DNA of 32,999 bases from NCBI GenBank assembly GCA_910592205.1, contig CAJVPJ010000235.1:1-32999 (forward strand), read 5' to 3'. The first letter of the stretch is position 1. The number at the start of each line of letters is the position of its first letter. Source of the DNA: Paraglomus occultum (Eukaryota; Glomeromycota; Glomeromycetes; Paraglomerales; Paraglomeraceae). Positions 1-9,895 of this stretch are shown here, piece after piece. The position numbers and the translations under genes were made by a program. Under the pieces are notes generated by a model, which was not told where the DNA came from, did no database searches, and saw only the letters and a program-made list of their open reading frames with translations.

Positions 1-189
1 TCACTTAACACATCGATGAAGTAATCTCATTGTTATATACATTATCATCGTTATTATCAACTGAGTATGGATAACATTCTACCTAGGAATGAATAGCTCA
101 TGTTGTATAACGGGAATATTCTATTGAATGTTCGACAAGTTGAATTCCCTCATTCGAGAGTGTTCATAATTGGTTTGCTGACTAATTCA
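1..189. other. AT-rich non-coding flank
   Basis: No convincing open frame, RNA gene or repeat relationship was seen here. The sequence runs straight into the first copy of the dispersed repeat and does not resemble the flank of the second copy. Confidence 0.5.
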
Positions 190-542
190 CTGAACCGGAA
201 TTTAACTCCGATGGTGATTAGCAATATTAATTATTATTAATGGATTCGTCATTTAGCCTATGATATGTATTCGTCGATGGATTACTTACCGTTCCGTTAC
301 GATGGCATTGCCGCTCGACGCCAAGCGAAGAGTATTATAACATCGTTGAACTAAGTGATAGAGTATGCTTCTCTCACTCCTTAGAAGGAATGGTGTTTTC
401 GGGAAAATATTCGTCTAGACCGTGATAAACGTTAAAAGCTATGGCATAGACGGCTATTATGCTTTAGTTTACAACGCTAGCCACATGGAGCCCATCACTG
501 AAGCGATGCTGAGAAGAACCCTCAGGATACGCCCATCGTGTT
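190..542. repeat. Dispersed repeat, copy 1 (~353 bp)
   Basis: This segment aligns along its whole length with 4356-4656 in the same orientation, at roughly three-quarters identity by eye with several small indels. Shared landmarks in order are a CTGAACCGGA(A/G)TTTAACTCCGATG start, ATGGATTCGTC(A/G)TTTAGCCTAT, TTGAACTAAG(T/C)GATAGAGTAT, TTAGAAGGAATGGT, and CACTGAAGCGATGCTGAGA before a CCCTCAGG end. Sequence on either side of the two copies does not match, so this is a discrete element. No open frame, terminal repeat or target duplication is visible. A short TGAG/CTCA hairpin sits near the 3' end. It could be a SINE-like or MITE-like element, or an untranslated conserved piece of a gene family. 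Confidence 0.8.
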
Positions 543-946
543 CACACTAACAACACAGTTTGGAATAACAAAATATTTACACTTTATTCTGCAGTTACAA
601 ATACTGATAGTTTATTGGCAACCTTTGGAATACTTATACTGTTATGGTCGTCATCCAAAATAGGGGGTTGGGAGAGCAATTAATTGTGTCATAACGTTTA
701 TATAGCTATGACATGTTAAATTTATGTTATATCCTAACCCGTTTGTGTAGCCGAAAATTGATAATTTGACCATCATGATAATTCAAATGATGACCAAGGA
801 CTGAGGGGGTTAAACTATAGGCAGTTGACTGTATTCTGTTTGCTTTGGAAAATTCTATTCTCATTTACATTTATGGTAAATAACATGATAATGAGAGTTG
901 ACATGTGAGCAATTAATTTATGTTTTACTATTACATAATATTAATA
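543..946. other. Spacer downstream of the LRR gene
   Basis: This stretch lies 3' of the minus-strand LRR gene. TTTATT at 583-588 reads AATAAA on the minus strand and is a possible but distant (~360 nt) poly(A) signal. Nothing else is evident. Confidence 0.35.
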
Positions 947-3670
947 TTAAGACTTCTGCCAAGTTGCCACTGCATCTCCAAGAAAATTCAAAGAAGTCAA
1001 GGATGAATTTGATTCTAAAGCTTTTGCCAAAGCTGTTGATCCTGTATGTTGGTTCCGATTATTACCAAGATCCAAAGAAGTCAAGGATGAATTTAATTTT
1101 AAAGCTTCTACTAAAGCTGTTGCTCCAGTATCCTCAATCTTATTATGATCAAGATTCAAAGAAGTCAAGAATGAATTTGATTTTAAAGCTTTTGCCAAAG
1201 CTGTTGCTCCAGTATCCCCAACCTGATTCCATGCAAGATTCAAAGAAGTCAAGGATGACTTTGATTCTAAAGCTTTTGCCAAAGCTGTTGCTCCTGTATC
1301 CCCAATTACATTATACTGAAGATTCAAAGAAGTCAAGGATGCATTTGATTCTAAAGCTTTTGCCAAAGCTGTTGCTCCTGTATCTCTAACTATATTATAC
1401 TGAAGATTCAAAGAAGTCAAGAATGCATTTGATTCTAAAGCTTTTGCCAAAGCTGTTACTCCTGTATCTGTAAACTGATTATGACCAAGATTCAAAGAAG
1501 TCAAGGATGAATTTAATTCTAAAGCTTTTGCCAAAGTTGTTACTCCTGTATCCCCAACCTGATTTGATGCAAGATTCAAAGAAGTCAAGGATGAATTTGA
1601 TACTAATGCCATTGCCAAAGCTGTTGCTCCTGTATCTCCAATTACATTATGCTTAAGATTCAAAGAAATTAGGGATAAATTTGATTCTAAAGCTTTTGCC
1701 AAAGCTGTTGCCAAAGCTGTTGCTCCTGTACCCCCAACCTGATTCCATGCAAGATTCAAAGAAGTCAAGAATGAATTTGATTCTAAAGCTTTTGCCAAAG
1801 CTGTTACTCCTGTATCCCCAATCTGATTATGATCAAGATTCAAAAAAGTCAAGGATGAATTTGATTCTAAAGCTTTTGCCAAAGCTGTTGCTCCTGTATA
1901 TTGGATCTGATTATTACCAAGATCCAAAGAAGTCAGGGAATAATTTGTTTCCAAAGCTTTTGCCAAGGCTGTTGCTCCTGTATCTGCAATTTGATTATGA
2001 CCAAGATTCAAAAAAGTCAAGAATGAATTTGATTTTAAAGCTTTTGCCAAAACTGTCACTCCTGTATCCCCAATCTGATTATGATCAAGATTCAAAGAAG
2101 TCAAGAATGAATTTGATTTTAAAGCTTTTGCCAAAGCTGGTATTACATTATTATTATATATATTAGACCGAAAATTCAAGGGAATGAGGGATTTTAAAAA
2201 TTTTGCCAAGGCTGTTGCTCCTGTATCTGCAATCTGATTATGATCAAGGTTCAAAGAAGTCAAGGATGAATTTGATTTTAAAACTTTTGCCAAGGCTGTT
2301 GCTCCTGTATGCTCAATGTGATTATGACCAAGATTCAAAGAAGTCAAGAATGAATTTGATTTTAAAGCTTTTGCCAAAGCTGTTGCTCCTGTATCCCCAA
2401 TTACATTATACTGAAGATTCAAAGAAGTCAAGGATGAATTTAATTTTAAAGCTTTTGCCAAAGCTGTTGCTCCTCTATCTGTAATCTGATTATGACCAAG
2501 GTTCAAAGAAGTCAAGAATGAATTTGATTTTAAAACTTTTGCCAAGGCTGTTGCTCCTGTATCTGCAATTTGATTATGACCAAGATTCAAAGAAGTCAAG
2601 AATGAATTTGATTTTAAAGCTTTTGCTAAAGCTGTTGCTCCTGTATGATCAATCTGATTACTACCAAGATCCAAAGAAGTCAAGGATAAATTTGATTCTA
2701 AAGCTTTTGCCAAAGTTGTTGCTCCTGTATCTGCAATCTGGTTATGATAAAGATTCAAAGAAGTCAAGGATGAATTTGATTCTAAAGCTTTTGCCAAAGC
2801 TGTTGCTCCTGTATCTGCAATCTGATTATGACCAAGATTCAAAGAAGTCAAGGATGAATTTAATTCTAAAGCTTTTGCCAAAGCTATTGCTCCTGTATCT
2901 GCAATCTGATTAGGACCAAGATTCAAAGAAATCAAGGATGAATTTAATTCTAAAGCTTTTGCCAAAGCTGTTGCTCCTGTATCCCCAATTACATTATACT
3001 GAAGGTTCAAAGAGGTCAAGGATGAATTTGATTCTAAGGCTGTTGCCAAAGTTGTTGCTCCTGTATTCCCAATCCTATTATTAACAAGATTCAAAGAAGT
3101 CAAAAATGAATTTGATTCTAAAGCTTTTGCCAAAGCTGTTGTTCCTGTATTTCCAATCTGATTCCATGCAAGATTCAAGAAAGTCAAGGATAAATTTGAT
3201 TCTAAACCTTTTGCCAAGGCTGTTGCTCCTGTATCTCCAATCTGATTATGATTAAAATCCAATGAAGTCAGGGAATAATTTGTTTCCAAAGCTTTTGCTA
3301 AAGCTGCTGCTCCTGTATCTCCAATATCTTTAAACTGAAGGTTCAAGGAAGTCAAGGATAAATTTGATTCTAAAGCTTTTGCTAAGGCTGTTGCTCTCAT
3401 ATCTCCAATTTTATTCTTATCAAGATTCAAAAAACTAATTTGGTGTTCTTCCATATTTAATATATTGATATGATTAAGCATACAATAAGTATCTATCACT
3501 AATCCAGTTGCCAATGTATTATTTGGTTCATACACCAAAGATTCAGTAAAATACTCCAAAGCAGTTTCATGTTGACCAAGCATCAAATAATCAGCCCCAC
3601 TGTTTCTCAACTCAAGTGCATCATAATCAGTATCTGATAATTCATCAATACTAGCACTGGACCGGGACAT
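947..3670 (-). CDS. Leucine-rich-repeat protein, 29 near-identical 28-residue units, 907 aa
   Basis: A single uninterrupted frame runs from ATG (3668-3670) to TAA (947-949). Residues 1-83 form a distinct N-terminus; about 22-55 (NSGADYLMLGQHETALEYF...) resembles one TPR-like helical hairpin. Residues 84-896 are 29 LRRs of the ribonuclease-inhibitor (RI/NLR) class, with consensus (x)xNQIGDTGATALAKALESN followed by SSLTSLNL. All units are 28 residues except number 15 (25) and number 21 (32). Only 11 residues (LGDAVATWQKS) follow the array. No signal peptide, membrane segment, NACHT or kinase domain is present, so it is probably a cytosolic protein-binding scaffold, as is known for RI-type LRRs; the partner is unknown. 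Units are very alike at DNA level, indicating recent internal duplication or conversion. A 14-bp tandem duplication (3732-3758) lies just upstream of the start. A dispersed repeat lies on each side of the gene. Confidence 0.9.
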   Translation of the reverse strand: MSRSSASIDELSDTDYDALELRNSGADYLMLGQHETALEYFTESLVYEPNNTLATGLVIDTYCMLNHINILNMEEHQISFLNLDKNKIGDMRATALAKALESNLSLTSLNLQFKDIGDTGAAALAKALETNYSLTSLDFNHNQIGDTGATALAKGLESNLSLTFLNLAWNQIGNTGTTALAKALESNSFLTSLNLVNNRIGNTGATTLATALESNSSLTSLNLQYNVIGDTGATALAKALELNSSLISLNLGPNQIADTGAIALAKALELNSSLTSLNLGHNQIADTGATALAKALESNSSLTSLNLYHNQIADTGATTLAKALESNLSLTSLDLGSNQIDHTGATALAKALKSNSFLTSLNLGHNQIADTGATALAKVLKSNSFLTSLNLGHNQITDRGATALAKALKLNSSLTSLNLQYNVIGDTGATALAKALKSNSFLTSLNLGHNHIEHTGATALAKVLKSNSSLTSLNLDHNQIADTGATALAKFLKSLIPLNFRSNIYNNNVIPALAKALKSNSFLTSLNLDHNQIGDTGVTVLAKALKSNSFLTFLNLGHNQIADTGATALAKALETNYSLTSLDLGNNQIQYTGATALAKALESNSSLTFLNLDHNQIGDTGVTALAKALESNSFLTSLNLAWNQVGGTGATALATALAKALESNLSLISLNLKHNVIGDTGATALAMALVSNSSLTSLNLASNQVGDTGVTTLAKALELNSSLTSLNLGHNQFTDTGVTALAKALESNAFLTSLNLQYNIVRDTGATALAKALESNASLTSLNLQYNVIGDTGATALAKALESKSSLTSLNLAWNQVGDTGATALAKALKSNSFLTSLNLDHNKIEDTGATALVEALKLNSSLTSLDLGNNRNQHTGSTALAKALESNSSLTSLNFLGDAVATWQKS
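983..3421 (-). repeat. 84-bp tandem array encoding the LRR units
   Basis: Twenty-nine consecutive units, 27 of them exactly 84 bp, encode residues 84-896 of the LRR protein. Conserved cores such as TTTGATTCTAAAGCTTTTGC (plus-strand reading) recur throughout. Unit 15 is 9 bp short and unit 21 is 12 bp long, the latter through an exact duplication of GCCAAAGCTGTT (1698-1709 and 1710-1721). All length changes keep the frame. Confidence 0.95.
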
Positions 3671-4355
3671 TGTTTAAGTACAGAAGACCAGCAAACTTAG
3701 CGTTTTTAGAAAAGAGCGGGCAATACGTTGTAAGGGGACGAATTCAAGGGGACGAATTGATCAACTGAGAGTAGTACGATGTGATGATCATTTCACAAAA
3801 TCCAATTGCATTTTAATAGCTGCGGTAGATATATAAAACGGTCGCTATCCGACCCGCTGTTCAGCATGCTTTCCTCGGCTAAATAGCCTTGAGCAATAGA
3901 TACTTAGCATCAAATGCCGTGGGCAACTGATCGACTTTGCTGAATTAACGATCGACATTAATATTGGATTTAACACATAAGTAAATCTTGTTTGACACAA
4001 AAGTCTTGAGACTCGATTATTGCATTGCGACTAATTCGGTAATTATAACCGATTGTTTATAGTAAAAGGAAATGTTAAGTATTCTAAAAATTATCCGAAA
4101 GGTTGAGAATCATCGTGAAGTTAATGTAGTAATTAAATCGTTCTTGCTATTACGTTCGTTATGAATGAGAATTAATGATGCTGCGTTAATATTATTATTC
4201 GTTTCAAAATGGGGACAAGTTTTTTTCGTTGGCTCATTTTTACTATATGTTCCTTCGTTGACAAACATTAACAACTTCCTTAACGAACATGGTAAATCCG
4301 ATGTGTTAACGTGAATAAGAAAGGTTAATATCGTATCGTATAAAGTATAATTATA
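3671..4355. other. Upstream region of the LRR gene
   Basis: This is 5' flank of the minus-strand LRR gene. It contains AAGGGGACGAATT twice in tandem (3732-3744 and 3746-3758) and an AT-rich GATATATAAAAC block near 3828-3839. No coding potential was seen. A strand-specific promoter cannot be fixed from sequence alone. Confidence 0.4.
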
Positions 4356-4656
4356 CTGAACCGGAGTTTAACTCCGATGATGATTAGTAATGTTAATTAC
4401 TAATGGATTCGTCGTTTAGCCTATATGAAAGTATATTTGTGTCGATGAATTACTTACGACGCCAGTCATAACATTGTTGAACTAAGCGATAGAGTATACT
4501 TCTCTTTCTCATTAGAAGGAATGGTCGGGTTCAGGAATATTCGTGATAATCGTTGTAGCTATAATATAGATGATTATTGTAGTTTACAGCGCTAGTCACA
4601 CAAGAGCCCAATCACTGAAGCGATGCTGAGAACCCTCAGGTTAGGCCCGTCGCGTT
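4356..4656. repeat. Dispersed repeat, copy 2 (~301 bp)
   Basis: This is the direct-orientation partner of 190-542, shorter mainly because of internal deletions, including one around 4450-4465 relative to copy 1. It starts CTGAACCGGAGTTTAACTCC and ends CCCTCAGGTTAGGCCCGTCG. It lies about 690 bp upstream of the LRR start codon, while copy 1 lies about 400 bp downstream of the stop. Matching stops abruptly at both edges. Confidence 0.8.
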
Positions 4657-6390
4657 TTATAACTCGCTCACATATACTGTACGAAAACTCGCACAGCCTG
4701 ATATTGTAATAATGGTAAAAATTGGTTTTACCTTAACAAGAAGTGTTATCGTGGCTGTGAGGGTGGTGTCAAATTGTTGACTTGTTTTTGCTATGATATC
4801 GCTACGTATTGTTGCTGAAACGGGTCCGTATCATTTCACCGACAGTTCATTTCGCCGACAACTAACAAAAACGATAACCAAGTGTATGAAACAATTATCA
4901 GTATGTACAGGGAGGTATTCTCCGAATACTGCAGTCGCTATTACTATATAATTTAATTTCTCACGAATTAATTTTTAGGAAAGCAACATTTGTAATTACC
5001 TTAATTCAATGCGTAATCAGCCAATCAAACGCTGAAACAAAAAAAGCGCTGTTACTACATTTGCAATTATCTTACAGATCGTACAAGCGATTACCTATGA
5101 AAAGTGATAAAGTTCCCCAATTGGGTAGAGTTATGCTCTCAGAAAGCAGAAAGAATGATTCTGAGAGATAAATTATGTACAATATTAGTCGATGGGGAGC
5201 GTTGTATATACAAAAATTAAAGAAGGGGAAAGAGAGAGAATATAAATTTTTACATCTTTAAAATAAGATTAAGTATTGGTCGCGGCAGTCAGGTATTAGA
5301 CATCAGGTAGTCATATTCCGAATATTCTGCATAATAAGAAATAATTAAAAGTAATATGCATAAGGAAGTTTGTACTCGTAGACTTCAAGACGAGTCGTTG
5401 AGAAGTAGTGCCTAATATGTTTGGGAAAATGCTCCATCATTAGTATTGCATTTTCTTCTCTGTATTTTGGCAGCCAGCAAACTTATCATAGTCTTTTGGT
5501 ACCATTTTGATCAAGGTTGATGAGAATGGTTAAGAGCATATAGTGTACTGGTTGTGCGCATGCGCCAACCATATAATTGATGTTTGAAACCTGTGTAATT
5601 ACAGTATTAGTATAAAACTTGAATAGGCGCAGTTTGAATAACGCACGGAGATATTATTATGTGCCATACAATACGCGAAATAAATTGCCAAATAGTCTGA
5701 GCCCGCACAGAGTGTGTTTATTATTTTCCAATAATGATACAGGTTTGCTGGTCATGAATTGGGCACAGTGAGCCAAAATTATCGTCCCTATTGCTATTTT
5801 TACTTGAACAGTATCAATGATAAAGAATTCTCATGTTTCTAGCTTTTGTTTTTTTTTCTTGGTTATTATTAATGTTCTTTGCATAAGTGACTTTTCTTTA
5901 TCTAGTTATCCCTTTTCCTTCGAGAATTTTTGGTGTCATTTATTTAAAAGGTATAGAGCAATTTTTTCTCCTTGCACTTTCTTTAAAATACTTTAATAGA
6001 ATGCTGTAATTGATATAAACCGTATTTTTTATAGCAATAATGATAGGCCTATATGAAATGTGTAATGATAACCGACAAGTAAAACGTCAACTTTATATTT
6101 TTATATCCAAATTTTTAGCTTACGTAATAATTCTCATTTTTGACGCAGCTATATTAATATCAAAGTAAATGTTTTTACGACTTTGATTTTATTTACTGGT
6201 TTGCGTATTTTCAGATAAATAATATCGTGTGGAACAAATATACTGTATCCATGCTGCAACTATGTTTGCGCAATCGCATTTGTTTAACTTCACGTGATTA
6301 AAAGTGAGTAGCACGAACTTTAACATTTGGTAAAATATCTTAATCCATAAGTTTTTACAATTTTTTAAACACGTATCTCTTTTCAAATCG
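4657..6390. other. Non-coding spacer upstream of AKR1
   Basis: About 1.7 kb of AT-rich sequence without a supportable gene. A near-perfect GC-rich palindrome lies at 5550-5570. Poly-pyrimidine stretches (around 5849-5862 and 5900-5935) and the pyrimidine-AG string at 6396-6405 could belong to a 5' leader intron of the next gene. Confidence 0.4.
5550..5570. repeat. Near-perfect palindrome around GCGCATGCGC
   Basis: GGTTG, one T, GCGCATGCGC, then CAACC forms a 21-nt palindrome with one unpaired base. It stands out as GC-rich within AT-rich spacer about 820 bp upstream of the AKR1 start. A protein-binding site is possible, but function is unknown. Confidence 0.5.
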
Positions 6391-9300
6391 ATGTTCTCTT
6401 CTCAGGCACAAGAGAATGAGTCAGACAACAATAATCCGCCGGTAGATAGCGAACAGCGTTCTCCTCCAAAAGCAAAGGGAAGAGGATTTATCCCGTCTAC
6501 TGCTAAACCCACCGTTGAAGTTACGATCGGGAAAGTAGGAGTTGAGGTGGCGGAAGGCGGCTCGTCTACCGCAAAGCTCAATGCAGCGATTGCCGCTGCG
6601 AAAGCAGGTGGTGGGGTGGAGAATGACCAAAATGCAAGCGATTGGGTTGATGTAAATGAAACCGAGGAAGAAAGTGGTAAGGAGCATTGCTGAAAAAAAA
6701 AGAGCAAAAGATAATTAAACATTACGGTTTATAAAGAGCTGGGAGATGGGTATTATTAAAAATAGTATTATAAATTAGGTAAAGGTACATGTATGCTAGC
6801 CAATTATTTAGATAATTCCATTTTTCGATATGGTCTATAAACAATTGGCATGATTGCCTCTTTAGACTTCTAATTCTACTTTATTCATGCCTACTATCTA
6901 ATTTTAATTTACTTTATTTTATTGTTACCAAGGCCCTACAATTCATCAAGCGGCGGCTCAAGGCGAATTCCACACGGTGGCTCATCTTTTGAACAGCGGT
7001 CAGGCTACTGTGAACGATCGTGACCAGCAAGGAGCGACACCATTGCATTGGGCAGCAATATCTAACCATGTGGTTGTCGCGAGGTTTTTGATTGATGCTG
7101 GCGCGGATGTAAATGCGGTTGGAAGCGACTTGATGGCGACACCATTACATTGGGCGGCAAGGTTTGTGGGTGGGTTTGGAGTCGGGGAAGAGGATGGAAA
7201 ACTATATAAAGGGTATTCAGCTTGGGAATGGTGTGATTATCGGAAGCTATCCGGTCAATATTTGAGTAATATCATTATATGATTGTTTTACTAAAATTAT
7301 ATATACTTTTCATTAATTTTTTATTTTTATGTTTCAGAAATGGCAATTTAGCAACGGTAACTCTTCTCTTAAATCACGGTGCAGACCCAGCACTACGCGA
7401 CGGACAAGGCTTTAATGCCCTCCACCTTTCCGTTCATTCGATGAACAGCATGCTTGTCCTATTCCTTATATATACATCAATCGACATCGATACGCCTGAC
7501 GCTCTTCACCATACACCGTTAATGTGGGCTGCCTATCAAGGTGATCCGTCTACCGTTGACATTTTATTAAAGCATAATGCATCAGTATCAAAAATCGATA
7601 ATACGCAGTTTACTGCGTTACATTGGGCAGTTGTAAAGGGAAATAAACTTTGTATTAGAAAGTTATTGGATGCAGGTGCAGATGCCAAGGCAAAAGAGGA
7701 AAATGGAAAGACACCTGCGGATATGGCGAGGGAATTGAATAAAGTGGACGTCTGGCGGAGTGCTCTGCGTGAGGCGGGAAGAAGACGCGACGGTGAACCC
7801 AGAGTAACGTTATTTGACGAGGTTTGTTCCTTAGTGATGATGTCGTAACAGATTGTCGTTACTCTTGTGTTGAATTATTTCAAATGATATATACAATATT
7901 GGATACTTGTCACTATGTGTGTCTAACTTGTCGTTAATGCATCATATGCATTTGCATTTCCCTATCTTTTTCACTTCTTCCCTCCCCATCAACCAAAAAG
8001 CGAACAACGAATACGATAATATACTTCATTCCTTACTTTCTCATCCCAATATCTCTCCAAACTCTCGTCCATTTTCCTTGGTTTCTGGGACTTCCAATGA
8101 TAGTCCTTGAATACATTGCTACATACCTTATAATATCCCGAATCCTCATACGTAAACAATTACCAAACGCGGTGATACGGACGCCCTTTTTTAGTAGTGT
8201 ATTCCAAGCGAGTGCGTTCTGGGTCGCCTTCACGTGGATTACGAGGGTTATGTTTTGTATCCTTTAAAAGAAGTTATAAAAATTGCCGATGTATCTCTTC
8301 GGTACCTGGGATGTATGAAGCTGAATAATTACAATGATATATATCTTTAATTGGCTGACGGTTACAAAACCTGTTAATTTCTGGCCAACTATTAGCAACT
8401 TCGTATCTGGTGACGATCAATATTGTGTTTTTTGTTTCGTTCACTATAGCCATGTATTGTTTCTATAGAGCAGTATTGGCAGACCCAGGATTCATTCATA
8501 AATTTCAATCTCAAGAAGAGCAGAAACAGGTATGAGGAAGAGCAAAGTTGTTAATTATTGCAGAAACAGTAATACGTGCTCAGATTGCTCTTGTGATAAT
8601 AAGCAAGCGAATTTATCGCTCCATTAACAGTTTTATTTCACCCTAGCTTGTTATCGAACTTGCGAATAAAGGGACATTGGATATTAGGCACTTTTGTGCA
8701 ACATGCTTAGTAAGTATTGTCATCGTTATTGCTATTTTTTACACTAAACATTAACCGTATGTTGTCCGCCCTTTTTAGATAAAGAAACCCCTAAGATCCA
8801 AACATTGCAAAATATGTAATCGATGTGTGGCCCGCTTTGATCAGTAAGCTTATATGTATCAATTATCATCTATACCCGTTTGTTGTAGTTATTGATTATT
8901 GTTCTGTTTGCATGTGTAATAGTCATTGTCCATGGATATTTAACTGCATTGGAGTAAGAAATCATCGACCGTTTATGATATTTCTTATTATGATGATTGC
9001 AGGGGTATCAAGTTTCCTGTATCTTAGTAAAGAATGTGAGTTCTGTACATTATGATAATATCAATATCCATGTCATTAATTCTTTGTCACATGACCATTC
9101 TCTTAACTTCTACCTCATCTCCTTTTAGACCTTTCGACAACTTCCTCATCTTATCAACCGATCCCGTCCCAGCCCTGTGTACTACCTTCTACAATATGTG
9201 CCTGGTTCCAACACGATACTTGGACGCTAGCACTCTGCATCTGGATTGGACTACAACTGACATGGAGCATCGGTCTGTTCTTGATGCAGTCATATCAAAT

Positions 9301-9820
9301 TGCATCAGCAAAGACAACCAATGAAATGGCAAACTTTCATCGATACTCATATCTGAGTCGTCGCGGAGGCGCAAGAGTGAGAGAGAACATTCTAGCCACA
9401 TTATCTGCTGGACCTGGTGCTGCAAGTGCAGCACAAGTGGGCGAGGAAGAGAGTGGGTTCGGAGATCATGCAAGAGTGAATAATAACGAACTTGGAAATA
9501 ACGGTCTGCCGGGAGGGAGAGCAGCACAGCTTCTACAAGAACAATCAGATGCTTCGGCGTATGAAGATAGATTTAACAATGGTTGTCTCAAGCTATTCGT
9601 TGGAAGGTCTAGAAAACGCAGATATCGTGTACCAGAGAACAATAACCCATTTGACTTTGGTTGCTGGAATAATTGCGCAGACTTTTGGACTCAGGGCAAT
9701 GGTGGGATGCTGCAACATGTTGATTGGTATGGACTATACGATGTACCTCTTATTGAGAGGTCTGTTAATAGGAGAAGTGGAGGGTATGTTGCAGTTGCTG
9801 CGACTGATGATAACGTGTAA
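6391..9820 (+). CDS. AKR1: AKR1-type ankyrin-repeat DHHC palmitoyltransferase, 9 exons, 773 aa
   Basis: Exons: 6391-6676, 6933-7161, 7338-7821, 8001-8256, 8396-8529, 8647-8709, 8779-8843, 8923-9035, 9129-9820. All junctions are GT-AG and phases match throughout. Residues 1-95 are a hydrophilic, disordered N-terminus. Residues ~97-315 carry ankyrin repeats, beginning PTIHQAAAQGEFHTVAHLL and including two TPLHWAA copies. Residues ~336-460 hold membrane segments and the conserved ADPG after the fourth. The Cys-rich domain spans exons 6-8 (C480, C483, H493, C494, C497, C500) with D505-H506-H507-C508, split by an intron, as active site; yeast Akr1 has DHYC instead. Later come more membrane segments, KTTNE (the TTxE motif), NFHRYSYL, and NPFDFGCWNNCADFW, diagnostic of the AKR1 family. 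Length matches yeast Akr1 (764 aa). By family knowledge it S-acylates cytosolic protein cysteines at Golgi/endosomal membranes. Two donors are the less usual GTTTGT. The start codon is less sure because it overlaps an acceptor-like tract. Confidence 0.93.
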
Positions 9821-9889
9821 AAAGAGAAGGAACATTGTAAAATGGATTAGGGCAAATATATTGTAGATTATTGTTATTCAATAAATATT

Positions 9890-9895
9890 TAATTA
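9890..9895 (+). terminator. AATAAA poly(A) signal of AKR1
   Basis: A canonical AATAAA lies 70 nt after the AKR1 stop codon in AT-rich sequence, a suitable position for 3'-end formation. Confidence 0.55.

Noticed and set aside
190-542. C/D-box snoRNA or tRNA-derived SINE in the dispersed repeat
   Set aside because: Copy 2 has ATGATGA and CTGA strings, but copy 1 lacks an intact C box, no terminal stem is visible, and no A/B-box pair was found.
898-2913. Four plus-strand open frames with repeated Leu-rich units (898-1389, 1681-2166, 2203-2484, 2518-2913)
   Set aside because: They are antisense shadows of the 84-bp LRR array; the period keeps a stop-free register on the other strand in patches only, whereas the minus strand is open across all 907 codons.
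983-3421. Regular repeats suggesting a CRISPR array
   Set aside because: Units are coding, contiguous without unique spacers, and in a eukaryotic context.
6402-6722. Minus-strand open frames over AKR1 exon 1
   Set aside because: Antisense to a coding exon that splices in phase with eight others; no supporting motif.
7907-8110. Plus-strand frame beginning MSLCVSNLS
   Set aside because: It covers an AKR1 intron and reads the next exon in the wrong frame; the membrane-segment frame is the one that splices correctly.
9492-9866. 124-codon frame inside AKR1 exon 9
   Set aside because: Overlaps the correct frame containing the AKR1-specific C-terminal motifs.
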